Origin: Ovis canadensis
Lineage: Eukaryota > Chordata > Mammalia > Artiodactyla > Bovidae
NCBI RefSeq assembly: GCF_042477335.2
Contig: NC_091245.1
Location: 31,444,501 to 31,508,500 of the forward strand
Reading direction: 5' to 3'
Length of the DNA: 64,000 nt
The notes under the pieces: generated by a model
What the model saw: the letters and a program-made list of their open reading frames with translations, nothing else
Databases searched by the model: none
What the model was told of the DNA's origin: nothing
In this document: positions 20,345 through 31,005 of the stretch, in pieces
Numbering within the stretch: position 1 is the stretch's first letter
Layout: each line of letters opens with the position of its first letter
Made by a program: the position numbers and the translations under genes

Positions 20345-20570
20345 AGCGACTAGCATTTCCTGAGCTCTGCCTGTGCTCCCCGCTGTCCTGAGTGCTTTGT
20401 TCTCCATTGTGTTCAATCCTAACAGCCACTCTTTCTGTGAGAATGGCACCACTACCACTATTTCAACACAAGGAAGGGCTGAGGGTCAGGAGGTCTAACT
20501 AAGTAATGCCCACGGTTGTAACTGAGAAGTAAGCATGTTGGGACGTGAAGCCAGATCTGCCTGGTTCCAA
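20345..20570 (-). repeat. MIR remnant
   Basis: The plus strand shows 'agcatttcctgagctctg', 'caatcctaacagccactc' and 'tgagaagtaagcatg', in the order of a reverse-complement MIR, ending at the Bov-tA insertion. Confidence 0.5.
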
Positions 20571-20782
20571 GGGCTTCCCCAGTGGTGCAGTGGTAAAGAA
20601 TCTGTCTGCCAATGCAGGAGATGCAAAAGATGTGGGTTTGATCCCTGGGTCGGGAAGATCCCCTGGAGGAGGAAATGGCAACACACTCCAGTATTCTTCC
20701 CTGGAAAATCCCCTGGACAGAAGAGCCTTGTGGGCTACAGTCCATAGTGTCACAAAGAGATACAACACACACACACACGCGC
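20571..20782 (+). mobile_element. Bov-tA SINE with CA tail
   Basis: This is a complete sense copy: tRNA head gggcttccccagtggtgcag at 20571, B box ggtttgatccc at 20635-20645 (one change from consensus), Bov-A body, and a (CA)n tail at 20764-20779. A perfect 14-bp duplication ctgcctggttccaa (20557-20570 and 20783-20796) flanks it. The 172-aa minus-strand ORF over it is a shadow. Confidence 0.95.
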
Positions 20783-20796
20783 CTGCCTGGTTCCAA

Positions 20797-21103
20797 AGCC
20801 CTGAGTTGTTCTCCTACATCAAAAGGAATGAAAAAAAGCAACTTGTATATTTCAAAGTAGAAGTCAATTTTTGCATGTCTAAAGAAAATGTTCATTCTTA
20901 ATCTACTATGCCCAACATGAGTCAGACACTGGTCCATGCTGAGGATGAAGCAGTGCATTAGACCCTGCCAGGGCACTCTAGGTGGGATCTGGGGAGGGAG
21001 AGGAAGGCAAGATAAGGATGCTCTAAGTCATAGGGGAGCACCATGGGGACATTACAGTCAATTAATCAGGGTTCTTGGAGGAGTACCTGGAATTGATGGC
21101 ATT
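20797..21103. other. Mostly unassigned; possible L2 trace
   Basis: 'gagtcagacactggtccatg' near 20920 may be a reverse-complement L2 3' end, but the match is weak. Nothing else is recognised. Confidence 0.3.
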
Positions 21104-21150
21104 TCACGACTGAAGCGACTTAGCAGCAGCAGCAGCAGCAGCAGCAGCAG
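21104..21150 (+). mobile_element. Bov-A2 3' stub with CAG repeat
   Basis: Only 'cacgactgaagcgacttag' and the triplet run remain. The AGC run at 21122-21150 is 29 bases, about nine and a half uninterrupted units, the longest pure triplet tract I see. Confidence 0.85.
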
Positions 21151-21479
21151 ATAGTCCATGAAAGAGAGAAAGATCCTCAAAGGGGAGGCAGAATGACAAC
21201 TCCATTCTTCACACAATGGAAAGATTGGAGAGCAATGGGATGTGTCAGGGAAAAGCATCCACTGAAACGTGACTGGGGCGTGAGTGTGTCAAGAGGTAGT
21301 GGGAAACAAATTCAGAAAGCCTGGGGATCTTCAACTTCAAGCTAAGCAATTTGAGTTTTGTGCTGTAGGTAATAATAATGGGATGGAGTAGGTTCAGTTT
21401 AAGACATGTGACCATAAAATGACCCAGGTGCCAGAAGAATTAGCCTGTATGGAGCACAGGTTAACAAGAACAGGGGGCA
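21151..21479. other. Unassigned interval
   Basis: No repeat or gene recognised. Confidence 0.4.
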
Positions 21480-21690
21480 ATCTTTTCCAATCAGATCTGT
21501 GTTGGAATTGCAGCTCTGCTACCCACTAGCTGTGTGACCTTCAAGCTCCTCACCTCCCCGAGCCTTTACTTCCTCATTTGCACAATGGGAATAATAAGAA
21601 TATCTAGCTCACAGGACTGCTGTGAGGGTTAAAGAAAGATCTACACAGAGTGCTTCTGAAAGTACCTTACACATGTGAGTTATTATTCAC
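21480..21690 (+). repeat. MIR SINE
   Basis: A clear sense MIR: 'ctagctgtgtgaccttcaag', 'ttcctcatttgcacaatggg', 'gactgctgtgagggttaaag' in order. Confidence 0.8.
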
Positions 21691-21877
21691 ATGGTGGGTC
21701 CTGATTTGCATAATGTTTGGTTTGTCAGTGGTTTGGGATAATCAATGCTAACATCTTTTTTTTTTTTTAATTTGCCTGCTGGCTATTATACACAGAGATT
21801 CCGCGGTGTAATAGAAAGGACCACTAGTTTCAGAGACAGGCAGTCTCAGTTTCTGATTCCGACTCCCCAGGTTGCTG

Positions 21878-22146
21878 CTGCTGCTAAGTCGCCTCAGTCG
21901 TGTCCGACTCTGTGCAACCCCATAGACGGCAGCCCGCCAGGCTCCCCCGTCCCTGGGATTCTCCAGGCAAGAACACTGGAGTGGGTTGCCATTTCCTTCT
22001 CCAATGCATGAAAGTGAAAAGTGAAAAGGAAGTCGCTCAGTTGTGTCCGACTCTTATCGACCCCATGGACTGCAGCCTACCAGGCTCTTCCATCCATGGG
22101 ATTTTCCAGGCAAGAGTACTGGAGTGGGGTGCCATTGCCTTCTCCA
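21878..22146 (-). mobile_element. Bov-A2 SINE (dimer)
   Basis: There are two Bov-A monomers joined by 'gtgaaaagtgaaaaggaag' near 22014. It is flanked by ccccaggttgctg (21865-21877) and ccccaagttgctg (22147-22159), a 13-bp duplication with one mismatch. Confidence 0.93.
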
Positions 22147-22279
22147 CCCCAAGTTGCTGGTGGAGCCTAAATTGAGTGACTAGGCCAATTATGACCCTTC
22201 TCTGAGATTTGGCTACTCTTTCAGCACAAGAAGCACAAATTGATTATCAACAAATATTAACGCCCTCTCTTCCTTTCTA

Positions 22280-22405
22280 GGCCTGGTATTGCCTATGATT
22301 TTAGTAAGTCACTTAACTTCTCTGAGCTTCAGTGTTCTCCTTAGGAAAATGGGAATAATAATCTGCACTGGGTACTTCATGGGATTATACTGGATATAAC
22401 ATAGC
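22280..22405 (+). repeat. MIR remnant
   Basis: 'gtaagtcacttaacttctc' and 'aggaaaatgggaataataat' match the sense MIR core. Confidence 0.7.
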
Positions 22406-22659
22406 AGGCGGGATAATACAGACCAATGTTTTATAAACTGAATCTCTTTGTAAATAGGTGGGACCATCATTATAAATTCAGCCAATATTCAGATAATTTC
22501 ATTGAAGTACTGAATCCATGAGGCAAGATGGAGTCCATATTGGCATAGCCACGTGAGCTCCAAGGAAGAATAACAATGAAACTTTCTCTCCTAGCCGAGT
22601 AATAGTGAGAAATGGTTTATGTTTATGAACCTCTTTATTGCTACTCCATGAAAACAGAG

Positions 22660-22790
22660 TTGTGCGTGTGTGTTTAGCCACTCAGTCGTGTCCAATTCTG
22701 TGACCCCCATGGACTGTAGCCTACCAAGATCCTCTGTCCATGGCATTCTCCAGGCAAGAATACTGGAGTGGGTTGCCATTTCCTTCTCCA
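22660..22790 (-). mobile_element. Bov-A monomer with GT run
   Basis: One unit ('cactcagtcgtgtccaattc' to 'ttgccatttccttctcc') lies between copies of aaaacagag (22651-22659 and 22791-22799). The short GT run at 22662-22672 is the complement of its CA tail. Confidence 0.9.
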
Positions 22791-22799
22791 AAAACAGAG

Positions 22800-23554
22800 C
22801 TAAATGCTGTTAAAGGAGGACAATAAGATCTACACAGTTCTATTTCCTGCCTCCTTTAAATTTCACCTCTCTCCTCAGCTCCCCAAAAATAGTCACCCCC
22901 AGTCTTATTATGGTGAAGTCTTTTATTTGTGATCATAAAAAGCACAACACACATTGGAAAAAATCACCCTAGACACACAGAGACACACATAAAACATGCA
23001 CAGACACATATGCACAGGCGCATTAGCACATCCCACCCCAACAGCGTCTTTAAGAGACGACCAGTTGGGAAGAGCTGATTTGATGCAGTCACTGAGCAAC
23101 CTTGAGCTGGCCATGAGCCATGAGTGTTTCTTGAATCCTTTCACATTTTCCATTTACCAAGACAAGGCTTGGTATATGGAAAAGCTTATCCTTGAATATT
23201 CAAGGCTTATTCAAGGCTTATCCTTGAATCAGCCCTGAAGTGACATTCAGAACCTAAATGCCCTTTAATTAAACAAAATACCAGAACATTGGTTCCAAGG
23301 GTCTGCAAGAGTTACCAATCAGTGGGGACTTCCCTTGTGTTTCTTTTTCTGTTATTGGGAAATGGAACTGTTACCCACCAGATCACCCATGGATATGTAA
23401 CATCCTGATTTGGAAATATTGTATTTTACTTTTTATTTTTACTTTTGCTCCTTTGGGAACAGGGTGAAAGGCCTGGGCTGTGGTGGGGGAAAAAAAAGCA
23501 AACCACTGGACTTAAAGTGAAACTATCAGAACTTAAGTACTTATTGTTTCCCAT
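22800..23554. other. Unassigned interval with a small palindrome
   Basis: No repeat family is recognised. A 16-bp perfect palindrome (ccttgaatattcaagg, 23190-23205) overlaps the 14-bp direct repeats gcttatccttgaat (23184-23197 and 23217-23230). Confidence 0.5.
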
Positions 23555-23700
23555 ATAAGCTATGCTATGTTGCGTGAGTCACTTCTCACCTGTAATATGG
23601 GGTAATGATGCCCACCTTGCAGGATTGTTGGGAGGCTTGATAGAAGTATTACAGAAATAAAGAGCCTTTTATAATTTAAATGTTGAATAAACATGAGCTG
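23555..23700 (+). repeat. MIR remnant
   Basis: 'cacttctcacctgtaatatg' to 'gcaggattgttgggaggc' and the ending 'gttgaataaacatgagctg' fit the 3' two-thirds of sense MIR. Confidence 0.65.
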
Positions 23701-23711
23701 TCATCGCTCTA

Positions 23712-23895
23712 AAGAGCAGTGAATTAGAGCCAGGGGACACAGAGCTTGAATCCTGACTCTGCCACTAAGTGGCTGGGTTGACCTTCACAAATGATTTACC
23801 TCTTGGAGATTCGTTTTCCTCACGTCGCTCAAGAAATAGTCACAAAACCTCCCTTATGTGGCGGGTTTCTGTGAATCATTCTGTAAAGTGTTAGT
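23712..23895 (+). repeat. MIR SINE
   Basis: The 5' head and core are readable: 'agagcagtgaattagagcc', 'gaatcctgactctgccacta', 'ggctgggttgaccttcac'. It lies in tandem with the MIR just upstream. Confidence 0.7.
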
Positions 23896-24009
23896 GTTAG
23901 CCAAACATAAGGTATAAACATTATATTATTGACTAGTTACTGCAGTACTGGTTAATTATGTAAACTATAAAATGTCATCATTTCAACGCAGTAAATTTTC
24001 CTATGATCT

Positions 24010-24104
24010 ACATTTCTAGATTATATTATAATCTATACTATAATTAGAATAGAAATGTTTTCTAGATTATATTATAATCTGAAATGTAAAAGTCTATTCT
24101 AATT
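24010..24104. repeat. AT-rich interleaved palindrome and direct repeat
   Basis: A 21-bp sequence occurs twice in the same orientation exactly 46 bp apart (24014-24034 and 24060-24080; core agattatattataatct). The outer arms acatttc (24010-24016) and gaaatgt (24081-24087) are inverted, and attagaatag (24044-24053) is inverted against ctattctaat (24095-24104). The segment could fold as a hairpin. I recognise no transposon family. Confidence 0.7.
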
Positions 24105-25044
24105 TATGTTTTCCCAGGTTCTGAATATTAAATATGTTAAATTTCTGCTTGACCATTTTAGTATAGCCACATTGAGTAAGCTGCTGCAAATACTTTACAG
24201 AATGAATGTGATAGTGATATATAAACACACAAGTAAGAGTGGAGAGAAATCCTCCAGGATTAAAATTCACTGGTTTTGTCTGCATCTATTCCAAGTAAAT
24301 CTCAAGTCATTTTCAAACCTATCCTAGTGTAAGGATTAAAATAGAAATACCTGCTTTTATAAGATTAAATAACACCTTACAAAAGGGAAGATACATCCTG
24401 GGACGGTTGCTTTAATTCGTATATATTATAAAAAACAATTATCTGTAGTTTTTCTGATAACCAGTCTTGAAAATGGGAGAAAAGCCTTGAAGTCAAAGAG
24501 TGTTCTTTGACAACTATGGATTGGTGGTAACTCCCACCAGGAAAGGGCTTGGGGGAGAAACAGAAAGAGGAGGATGCGACTGGCTACAGGGGCTACTTTT
24601 ATGGACACCTACTATGAAAAGTGTCTTACATCTATACTTAAGGCATCTGACACCACCCTCTTCATAACTGCTCAAGCCCACATGGCTATGGAATTCAGAC
24701 TGCAGTTTTTCCAACCCGATTTGCACCATCTTTCCACTCCATGGTGCTGATTCCCTTCCTATCTTCGCTGCATGTTAGCACATCCTATAGCAACAGCCTT
24801 GGGCTGTCCAAGGATGCCTCTGAAATGTGAATGAGTTTAACAGGGACACAGTACAACCATCTGACTAACCATCTGACTCCTGGCCCATAGCTGTTTCACA
24901 CTGGCCACATACAACAAACTTAATAAAGAAACAGCCTGAGTCTCAGTGTATACTTCATCCAGGATGAGGAGGAAAAGCTTCTAGTTGTGCTTAAGAGAAA
25001 CTGTCTTCCATTTTGGATGCTTGTATTACATGAGAGAACTCAGG
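24105..25044. other. Unassigned interval
   Basis: About 940 bases with no recognised repeat or gene. Short ORFs on both strands overlap each other and lack domains. Confidence 0.4.
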
Positions 25045-25470
25045 TTGATATAATGGAAGGAGCGCAGAACTGTGTCATAAAGATTTTAGTTGAAAGCCAG
25101 CACCATAGCAGTTTTTCTATAGTAGCACTTTCTGTGATGATGGAAATATTCTATATCTGTGCTTTCCAGTTTGGTAGCCACTAGCCATGTGCAGTAATAG
25201 AGTACTTGAAATGTGGCTAGTGCAGCTGAACAACTCATTTTTCAATTTTAGTTAGAATTAACTCATTTAAATTTGGATGAACACACAAAGCTAGTGGACA
25301 GTACAGCTCTCTTTCTGCCTAGCTGTGTGACCTTGAACAAGTCACTTCATTTCTCTGAGCCTGATATCACTCATCTGTTCTTGATCTTGCCACCTCACAA
25401 CTTCACTGGCCTGACAAGGTGAGAAAAGAACCACAAGAGTGCCTACCACAAAATTTTATACTTAATAAGT
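25045..25470 (+). repeat. MIR interrupted by a DNA element
   Basis: MIR sense text 'gaaggagcgcagaactg' lies left of 25107, and 'ctgtgtgaccttgaac' plus 'cacttcatttctctgagcc' lie right of ~25305. The two halves flank a hAT-like element, showing the order of insertion. Confidence 0.7.
25107..25305 (+). mobile_element. hAT-type nonautonomous DNA element (MER class)
   Basis: Text such as 'cactttctgtgatgatggaa', 'gtagccactagccatgtg', 'cttgaaatgtggctagtgc' and a closing 'ctagtggacagtacagc' is that of an old mammalian cut-and-paste remnant with inverted ends. It has no transposase. The exact MER family name is not certain. Confidence 0.72.
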
Positions 25471-26614
25471 ACTCAAGAGAATTTAGTCAAATCTGAAAAT
25501 GTGAATCTCACAGCAGTCCAAGAGAAATCCGTGTTAAAAATCTAAGCCTAGATTTTTCTCCAGAATTAATTCCTTATGATTGCTTTTTTTCATCCAAACC
25601 TCATTTGCCTGCCAAGAATGACCTCTGAAAAAAGGAGGGCTGAAGACAGCCTTGCTAGTTATAGGACTGTGGGTAACATCCCTGCCTCTGACTACTCTGT
25701 TTCCCCCTGGAAGCTCTGACATGTCATTTTCTCCAGGTGGTAATGATGGGAGGAGCTGAAAGCAAGGCAAAGTGCTGTCCATCTGATGTAGCCACATATC
25801 ATAGAATTTTTCCAAAATTTTCTCTCTTCCTCTACTTTTTAATCACGTTGTTTTCAGGAAAATTTACCCATCTGGTTCTGATTCATTTGCACTTAACTCA
25901 TCAGAGGGTGGTGTTGTAATAACAGATTGACATGAAAAGTTCCAATTCACATATCCCCTAGCCTCTTTCCTTAGGAAGAGGAGAATGGGTTTGGCCAATA
26001 GATGGGCAAAGCGCACCCAAGATGGGACAAAGGGCACGAGATGGCAGTACCAGCTCTGCTGCAAACTCTGTGGGGTCTGGGTATCCCCTCCTGGGAAATG
26101 AGAGTTTCAACTAAGTGGCGACTCAGTTCCATACCAACAATAATAGTTCCTTAGTGTTGAAAAGTCAAGTGTTTTTACAAATAGCACTATTATCACTAAG
26201 AACTCACACAAAATTGGACAGTTTGATGAAAGAAGTCTAGAATATGTTTTGCAATGACCCAAAACAAAAGGAAATGTGGTTATCAGAAATTCAGAAAAAT
26301 CAAACACTCCTCGGTTAGCCTTGCTCTCTAGCTGATAAAATCACTAGATTACTAGACCAGGTCTAATATTTGAATAGCTCTACATTGAATAAAGTCTTCT
26401 GGGATGATCTGAGGGATGAAAGACAGCAACGAGGACTGGATGGTAGTATAGTTTAAGTGGCAAATCCTGGAATTAACTGTCAGTTAGTTTGAAACCAGAA
26501 ACCTACTCCATTTGCACAAAATTTTTATTAGACATCTGTTGGATACAGCGTATTCAGGACTTGCCAGGGCCGCCTGATGGACTGAATACCTCATGGATTC
26601 TTTTCTTTATTTTT
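25471..26614. other. Unassigned interval
   Basis: About 1.14 kb with no confident repeat or gene. Several 60-90 aa ORFs overlap in antisense and carry no recognised domain. Confidence 0.4.
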
Positions 26615-26745
26615 ATTCGTTAATTCATTTAATCATTTCTTCATTCATTACACACTTTCTCAACACTTCCTGAGTGCCAGGCTATGAACTTAGTGCTAAC
26701 ATAGCACAGATGAACAAATAAAATAAGGCTGACAGTCTATTGAAG
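26615..26745 (-). repeat. L2 3' end
   Basis: 'ttcttcattcattacac' followed by 'cttcctgagtgccaggctat' and 'gaacaaataaaataagg' is the reverse complement of the L2 end. Confidence 0.65.
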
Positions 26746-27407
26746 AAGATTAAACTTCATTGGAAATTTCTCACCAACAATCAACACACAATCTGACTTT
26801 CCTGATTATCTTTTTCTCTGCTCTGTCTCCCTTTAAAGTCATTTGTAGTGCCTTTTCCTCCTCCCAGCTTACCCTTTATTATGATAATGACTTCAAACAT
26901 CAGGCATTGCTATTCAGGGCACTGTGAAAATGTGTTTTTCCCATCAGTCCTGATGAAATAGTTTCCACTGTCTGTTTCCCTTGCAGATAGCAATCAAAGT
27001 CCGGTCGTAACAATTAAAAAAAAAAGTCTAAACTCTTGTCCGATATAGAATCTAAAACTTGTCCTTGGAAAGTGACACCCAAGGGAATTTAATCACAAAT
27101 ATTCTTCACTTGCATCAACCCATTGATGCTAAATACAGATTTGGAATGATCCGTTTCTGGGAGCTCATTTTCCTATTCTTCCCCCTTAGTCTTCCGAGAA
27201 GGCCAAAATAAGAGGGCTTTGAAGAATGTTATTCCCTTAAGACCTCTGCTGGGATCTCCAGGGTCTCACACCAACTCTCAACCTAACTCTCAACTTTTTC
27301 CTACCTCCTCTGGTTGTAGCCCCCTTTATACAGTCCCGTTCCCCTGAGCTCTTCACTTTCTCAGGTACAGGTTGACTTTGAATCACCAGTCAATGTCTAT
27401 CACTTAC
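26746..27407. other. Unassigned interval
   Basis: No repeat or gene recognised in about 660 bases. Confidence 0.4.
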
Positions 27408-27575
27408 TATCCACACCAGGCCCTATCACTTACTAGTTATATGACCTTGGATAACTATTCATCTCCTGGCCTCAGTGTTCCCATTGATTAAAAAAAGAAA
27501 AAGCAGTATACATCTGTGTCTCAGAGGATGGTTTTGAAGTTAAATTATGTAATATAGCAAGCACCACATGGAAAC
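27408..27575 (+). repeat. MIR remnant
   Basis: 'cacttactagttatatgacc' and 'ctcctggcctcagtgttcc' match sense MIR. An A-rich insertion at 27489-27505 interrupts it. Confidence 0.7.
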
Positions 27576-27730
27576 TGATTCTGAACTGGTTGGAGGACTA
27601 TAGATTGTCCTCCTCACTGTTAATCTCTCTTTTCTCTGAACTTGTGTAACACTAATGGTATCAAACATAGAACTCACAGCCAGAATGGCCTTTGGAGATG
27701 GATCTGAAAATTCCATCTCAAATGCTTAGT

Positions 27731-27745
27731 ACACTCACACACACA

Positions 27746-27793
<48 letters not shown>
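27731..27793. repeat. (CA)n microsatellite, 23 pure units
   Basis: A pure (CA) run occupies 27747-27793 (47 bases), preceded by a shorter interrupted CA stretch. Runs of this length are usually length-polymorphic. Confidence 0.97.
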
Positions 27794-27796
<3 letters not shown>

Positions 27797-29036
27797 AAAC
27801 TGGGTATTTGGACATCTGCCATTTCAGATTCCAAGGATGGCGTGTCTTCACTGCTCTTGTCTCCTCTTGTGATTTGACCTTTGTAACTAGGAAAATAGCC
27901 CTGGTGGTCAGTCCAAAGAGGTTCTGAGAAACGCTGTGGGAAACCTAAGGAAAAGGGATGAGCTGTTTTTTCTAAAGCCTTTTGTTCTTTGGTGAGTTTA
28001 GACCCTATTCCCGTGTCCATGGGTGATGGTTGCTAACAAATAACTACGAAGTAAAGTATATACAGGACATTCACCCTCTATCAGGCACCATCTTGGTGCA
28101 TTGCTTATAGGATGCATTTAACCCTTGCAGCACATCTAATCAGATACAGCTCTGAAGCAATCAAGCTGCAGGGGGAGCAGTCACCCCCAATATTCTCTAT
28201 TGCCAAGGTCCCACTCAACAGCTGGAATCCCCACTCCAGCTTTGATCACTAGCAGTTAGAAGAGCAATTGTATCTCAAACTGTGACAAGCGATTAGCCAG
28301 CTAAAGGACACCATGGGTGCCGGTCTTACTGACATAAATGTTCCCAAAAAGTAACAAGTGGGCATCCAGGGATCAGGGACTATGGGACTGACTAGCACCT
28401 TTGCCATTTCATCATACTGCTAATGCCTGGTATCTCTCAGAAGTTCAGTCATTCCAGAGCCCTTGTGATGCTTGGCACTCTTGGCTCCAGATTATAATCA
28501 GTAAATATAGCTTTGTTCCTCCAAAAGCAGAGTGATTTCTTTAGAGACCAAGCCAGATGTTCTCTGCTAACCTATCACTGGCTGTCAGGTATGATTAAAG
28601 TTGTGGGCTTTTGCTGTCAAAGGGTAGCATTAACAATCCACCCATGTCATCATACCGTACTAGGATAGGACATAGCTATCCAGCCCCAGAGATTTACAGA
28701 GGCACGGGTTTCCAATGCCTCTGTAAATTTGGCCAGGCAACTCAAATTCCAGTGATATCGTTTATGGAGAGGGCTGTCTCCTTTGGGACAATTTAGCCAT
28801 GTAGAAATTATTAAAAAAAAAACTACTCTTATCCCTTTAAATAAAATATAGAGGGCACATGTATCCTTAACATATATGGAAATTCTGAAATTTCAAGATA
28901 ATACAAGACTAAAAGGACTGACTCCTGATAGGGTCAACATTTTCTGTTCCTGTTCCATCTCAGGGCTGGGTCAGATGCCCTAAGACCAACTTCCTCCTTC
29001 TCATTCACATTGCTGTCAGCTCCTAAACTGCTTTCG
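27794..29036. other. Unassigned interval
   Basis: About 1.24 kb, the longest stretch where I see neither a repeat nor a gene. The duplicated phrase around 'cagaggcac' / 'ccaatgcctctgtaaat' at 28690-28730 is a short inverted match only. Confidence 0.4.
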
Positions 29037-29170
29037 TGTTCATTAATCATTCACAATGACCTTGAAGGAGTATCATTTGTGTTTCCCAGATGTGGAAACT
29101 ATGTGGAACAGATAGGATAAGTAACTCACCAAATGTCCCACAGCCCATGATGGCAGAGATGGAATATGAT
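29037..29170 (-). repeat. MIR remnant
   Basis: 'cattcacaatgaccttgaag', 'cccagatgtggaaactatg' and 'aagtaactcaccaaatg' follow reverse-complement MIR. Confidence 0.65.
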
Positions 29171-29339
29171 GATTTAGTGTTCACACTTTTGCTTCCAGCC
29201 AGCCCAGATTTCCATCTGCAAGTTGGTACCCACTAACATTCTAGGGGATGATCTAGGCTATCTGAGCCAGGTGAGTGGAAGAAGTAAGGCAGGGGTCCCT
29301 TTTAAATATTGGGAAACTCCATTTCTCCCCACATGCTGA

Positions 29340-29815
29340 TCCCAATTGGCATTTGACTCCAATTCATCTTGAAATTGCAGCTCGATGTCATTTTCTCAAG
29401 TGGTTTTTCCTGACATCTCCATCTAAATTAGGGTTTCTACTGTTATCCCACAACATCTTGCCCTTCCTATTTAGTAATAGTCTTCATTTTCACAATAGCT
29501 TTTTCAATTGCTGTTTTATTTATTAAGCTATAGCTCAGTTGGTAAGGAATCTGCCTACCATACCGGAGACCTGAGTTCAATTCCTTGGTCGGGAAGATCC
29601 CCTGGAGAAGGAAATGGCAACCCACTCCAGTATTCTTGCCTGGAGAATCCCACAGACAGAGGAGCCTGGCAGGCTACAGTCCATAGGGTCACAAGAGTCG
29701 GACACAACTTAGCAACAAACGACCGCCACCACCAAGTGCCATGAAGGCAGGGGCCATATTCAACTAGCACAAACCCTAGTTTCCATTAGCACTCAAGACA
29801 TGTATAGAATGAAAG
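29340..29815 (+). repeat. L2 3' region interrupted by Bov-tA
   Basis: 'cattttctcaagtggtttt', 'cctgacatctccatctaaat' and 'caattgctgttttattt' lie before the SINE, and 'tgccatgaaggcaggggcc' after it. That is the order of the L2 3' UTR. Confidence 0.72.
29527..29735 (+). mobile_element. Bov-tA SINE
   Basis: A complete sense copy with a head ctatagctcagttggtaagg, a B box-like gttcaattcc at ~29576 and an intact Bov-A body ending 'ggacacaacttagcaac'. No target duplication is clear. Confidence 0.92.
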
Positions 29816-30271
29816 AACAAAAAGTTTCCTCTCATAAAGAAGTCTGAACAGGGTCAGAGAGTGTCAACCCACCAGTCAGAAGGAGACTTACCAGAAGTAG
29901 CCAGGGAGAAGTACAAAAACATGACCAAGAGCTCAGCAGCTGGTCAGATGATGTAAACCATTTGTTGTCAGGTCTAAACTGGGGCTAGGAGCCAGGAGTA
30001 GGACCCCAGGGGAGGGGAGAAGACCCAGAGCCTTTGTTTCCAGCAGGGTGGGTCACTCAAACTAGGGGCCAGAGGACAGGCATCCCAATAACAAGACTAG
30101 AAAAATAAATTTCACAGCTCTCTTTGGTGCTGTTCAGTTAAAACAGGTGGCTCTGTATCTTTCCTTCATCTTCTATGGCCAAGCATTTCTAATAGCAGTT
30201 ATTGGGGAGCTATAGATAAATGCACAGGTGGAATATCATGGCAGAAAGTGTATTTAAGGAAGATTATCGTG
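29816..30271. other. Unassigned interval
   Basis: No repeat or gene is recognised in about 455 bases. Confidence 0.4.
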
Positions 30272-30490
30272 GCTCATTGGAAAAGACTTTGATGCTGGGA
30301 GGGATTGGGGGCAGGAGGAGAAGGGGACGACAGAGGATGAAATGGCTGGATGGCATCACTGACTCGATGGGCATGACTCCGAGTGAACTCCGGGAGTTGG
30401 TGATGGACAGGGAGGCCTGGCGTGCTGCGATTCATGGGTTGCAAAGAGTCGGACACGACTGAGCGACTGAACTGAATTGAACTGAACTGA
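30272..30490 (+). mobile_element. BovB 3' end, strongly 5'-truncated
   Basis: Reads [20 protein letters not shown] and [11 protein letters not shown], ending in ACTGA repeats at 30490. Little decay and several CpGs (ggacgacag, gactcgatgg) suggest a fairly young copy. The plus-strand ORF 30220-30462 is this fragment fused to chance sequence. Confidence 0.93.
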
Positions 30491-30533
30491 TTGTTAGGAT
30501 AGAGAAAAACCACAAAAGAATCTGGAAGACCAG

Positions 30534-30691
30534 GGACTTCTCTGGCAGTCCAGCAGTTAAGATTCCATGCTTCCACAGAGGGGGCACAGGTTCAATATCT
30601 GGTCTAGGAATTAAGATTCTGCATGTCATGCATGGTGGCAAAAAGAGAGACAGAAAGAGAAGAGAATTTACTAAAAAAAAAAAAAAAAATC
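30534..30691 (+). mobile_element. CHR-type SINE
   Basis: A head 'ggacttctctggcagtccag', a B box-like ggttcaatatc at ~30591, then 'aattaagattctgcatgtc' and a long A tail at 30673-30689. The flanks are a 17-bp duplication with one mismatch (30517-30533 and 30692-30708). Confidence 0.92.
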
Positions 30692-30879
30692 AGAATCAGG
30701 AAGACCAGTTAAGATGATAATAGACAAGAGAGAAGCAATGAGAAATGAATTCAAAAGGGACCATTTTAACAGAATGAAAAGAACTGAAATATATTTCAGA
30801 GGTACACTCTGTTGAGCATAACTGATAGTGTGTGTAATAGGATCCCCTTTGGATTTGTTTTCTTTTTACTAAGTACTTA

Positions 30880-31005
30880 ACCTTATTAAAGCCTCCTAAG
30901 GAGCCTGTATGTTGAATAGATATGGACACAGGCTTGAAAACTGACCTGCCCATGTCAGAGAAGCTGGGCTGGGGCTGGAGTCCAGTCTCCTGACCACCAT
31001 CTCCA
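30880..31005 (-). repeat. Possible MIR remnant
   Basis: 'aacctgacc'-like degradation around 'gaaaactgacctgcccatg' followed by 'gctggagtccagtctcc' suggests reverse-complement MIR. Confidence 0.4.

Noticed and set aside
20571..20650. tRNA gene
   Set aside because: The tRNA-like heads here and in the other Bov-tA and CHR copies lack a full cloverleaf and are SINE parts.
20458..20976. 172-aa minus-strand frame as a possible host protein
   Set aside because: Its central part translates a Bov-tA SINE in antisense (TMDCSPQGSSVQGIFQGRILE), and the flanks come from MIR and unassigned DNA.
27726..27877. Histidine-threonine repeat protein in the (CA)n run
   Set aside because: It is a translation of the microsatellite only.
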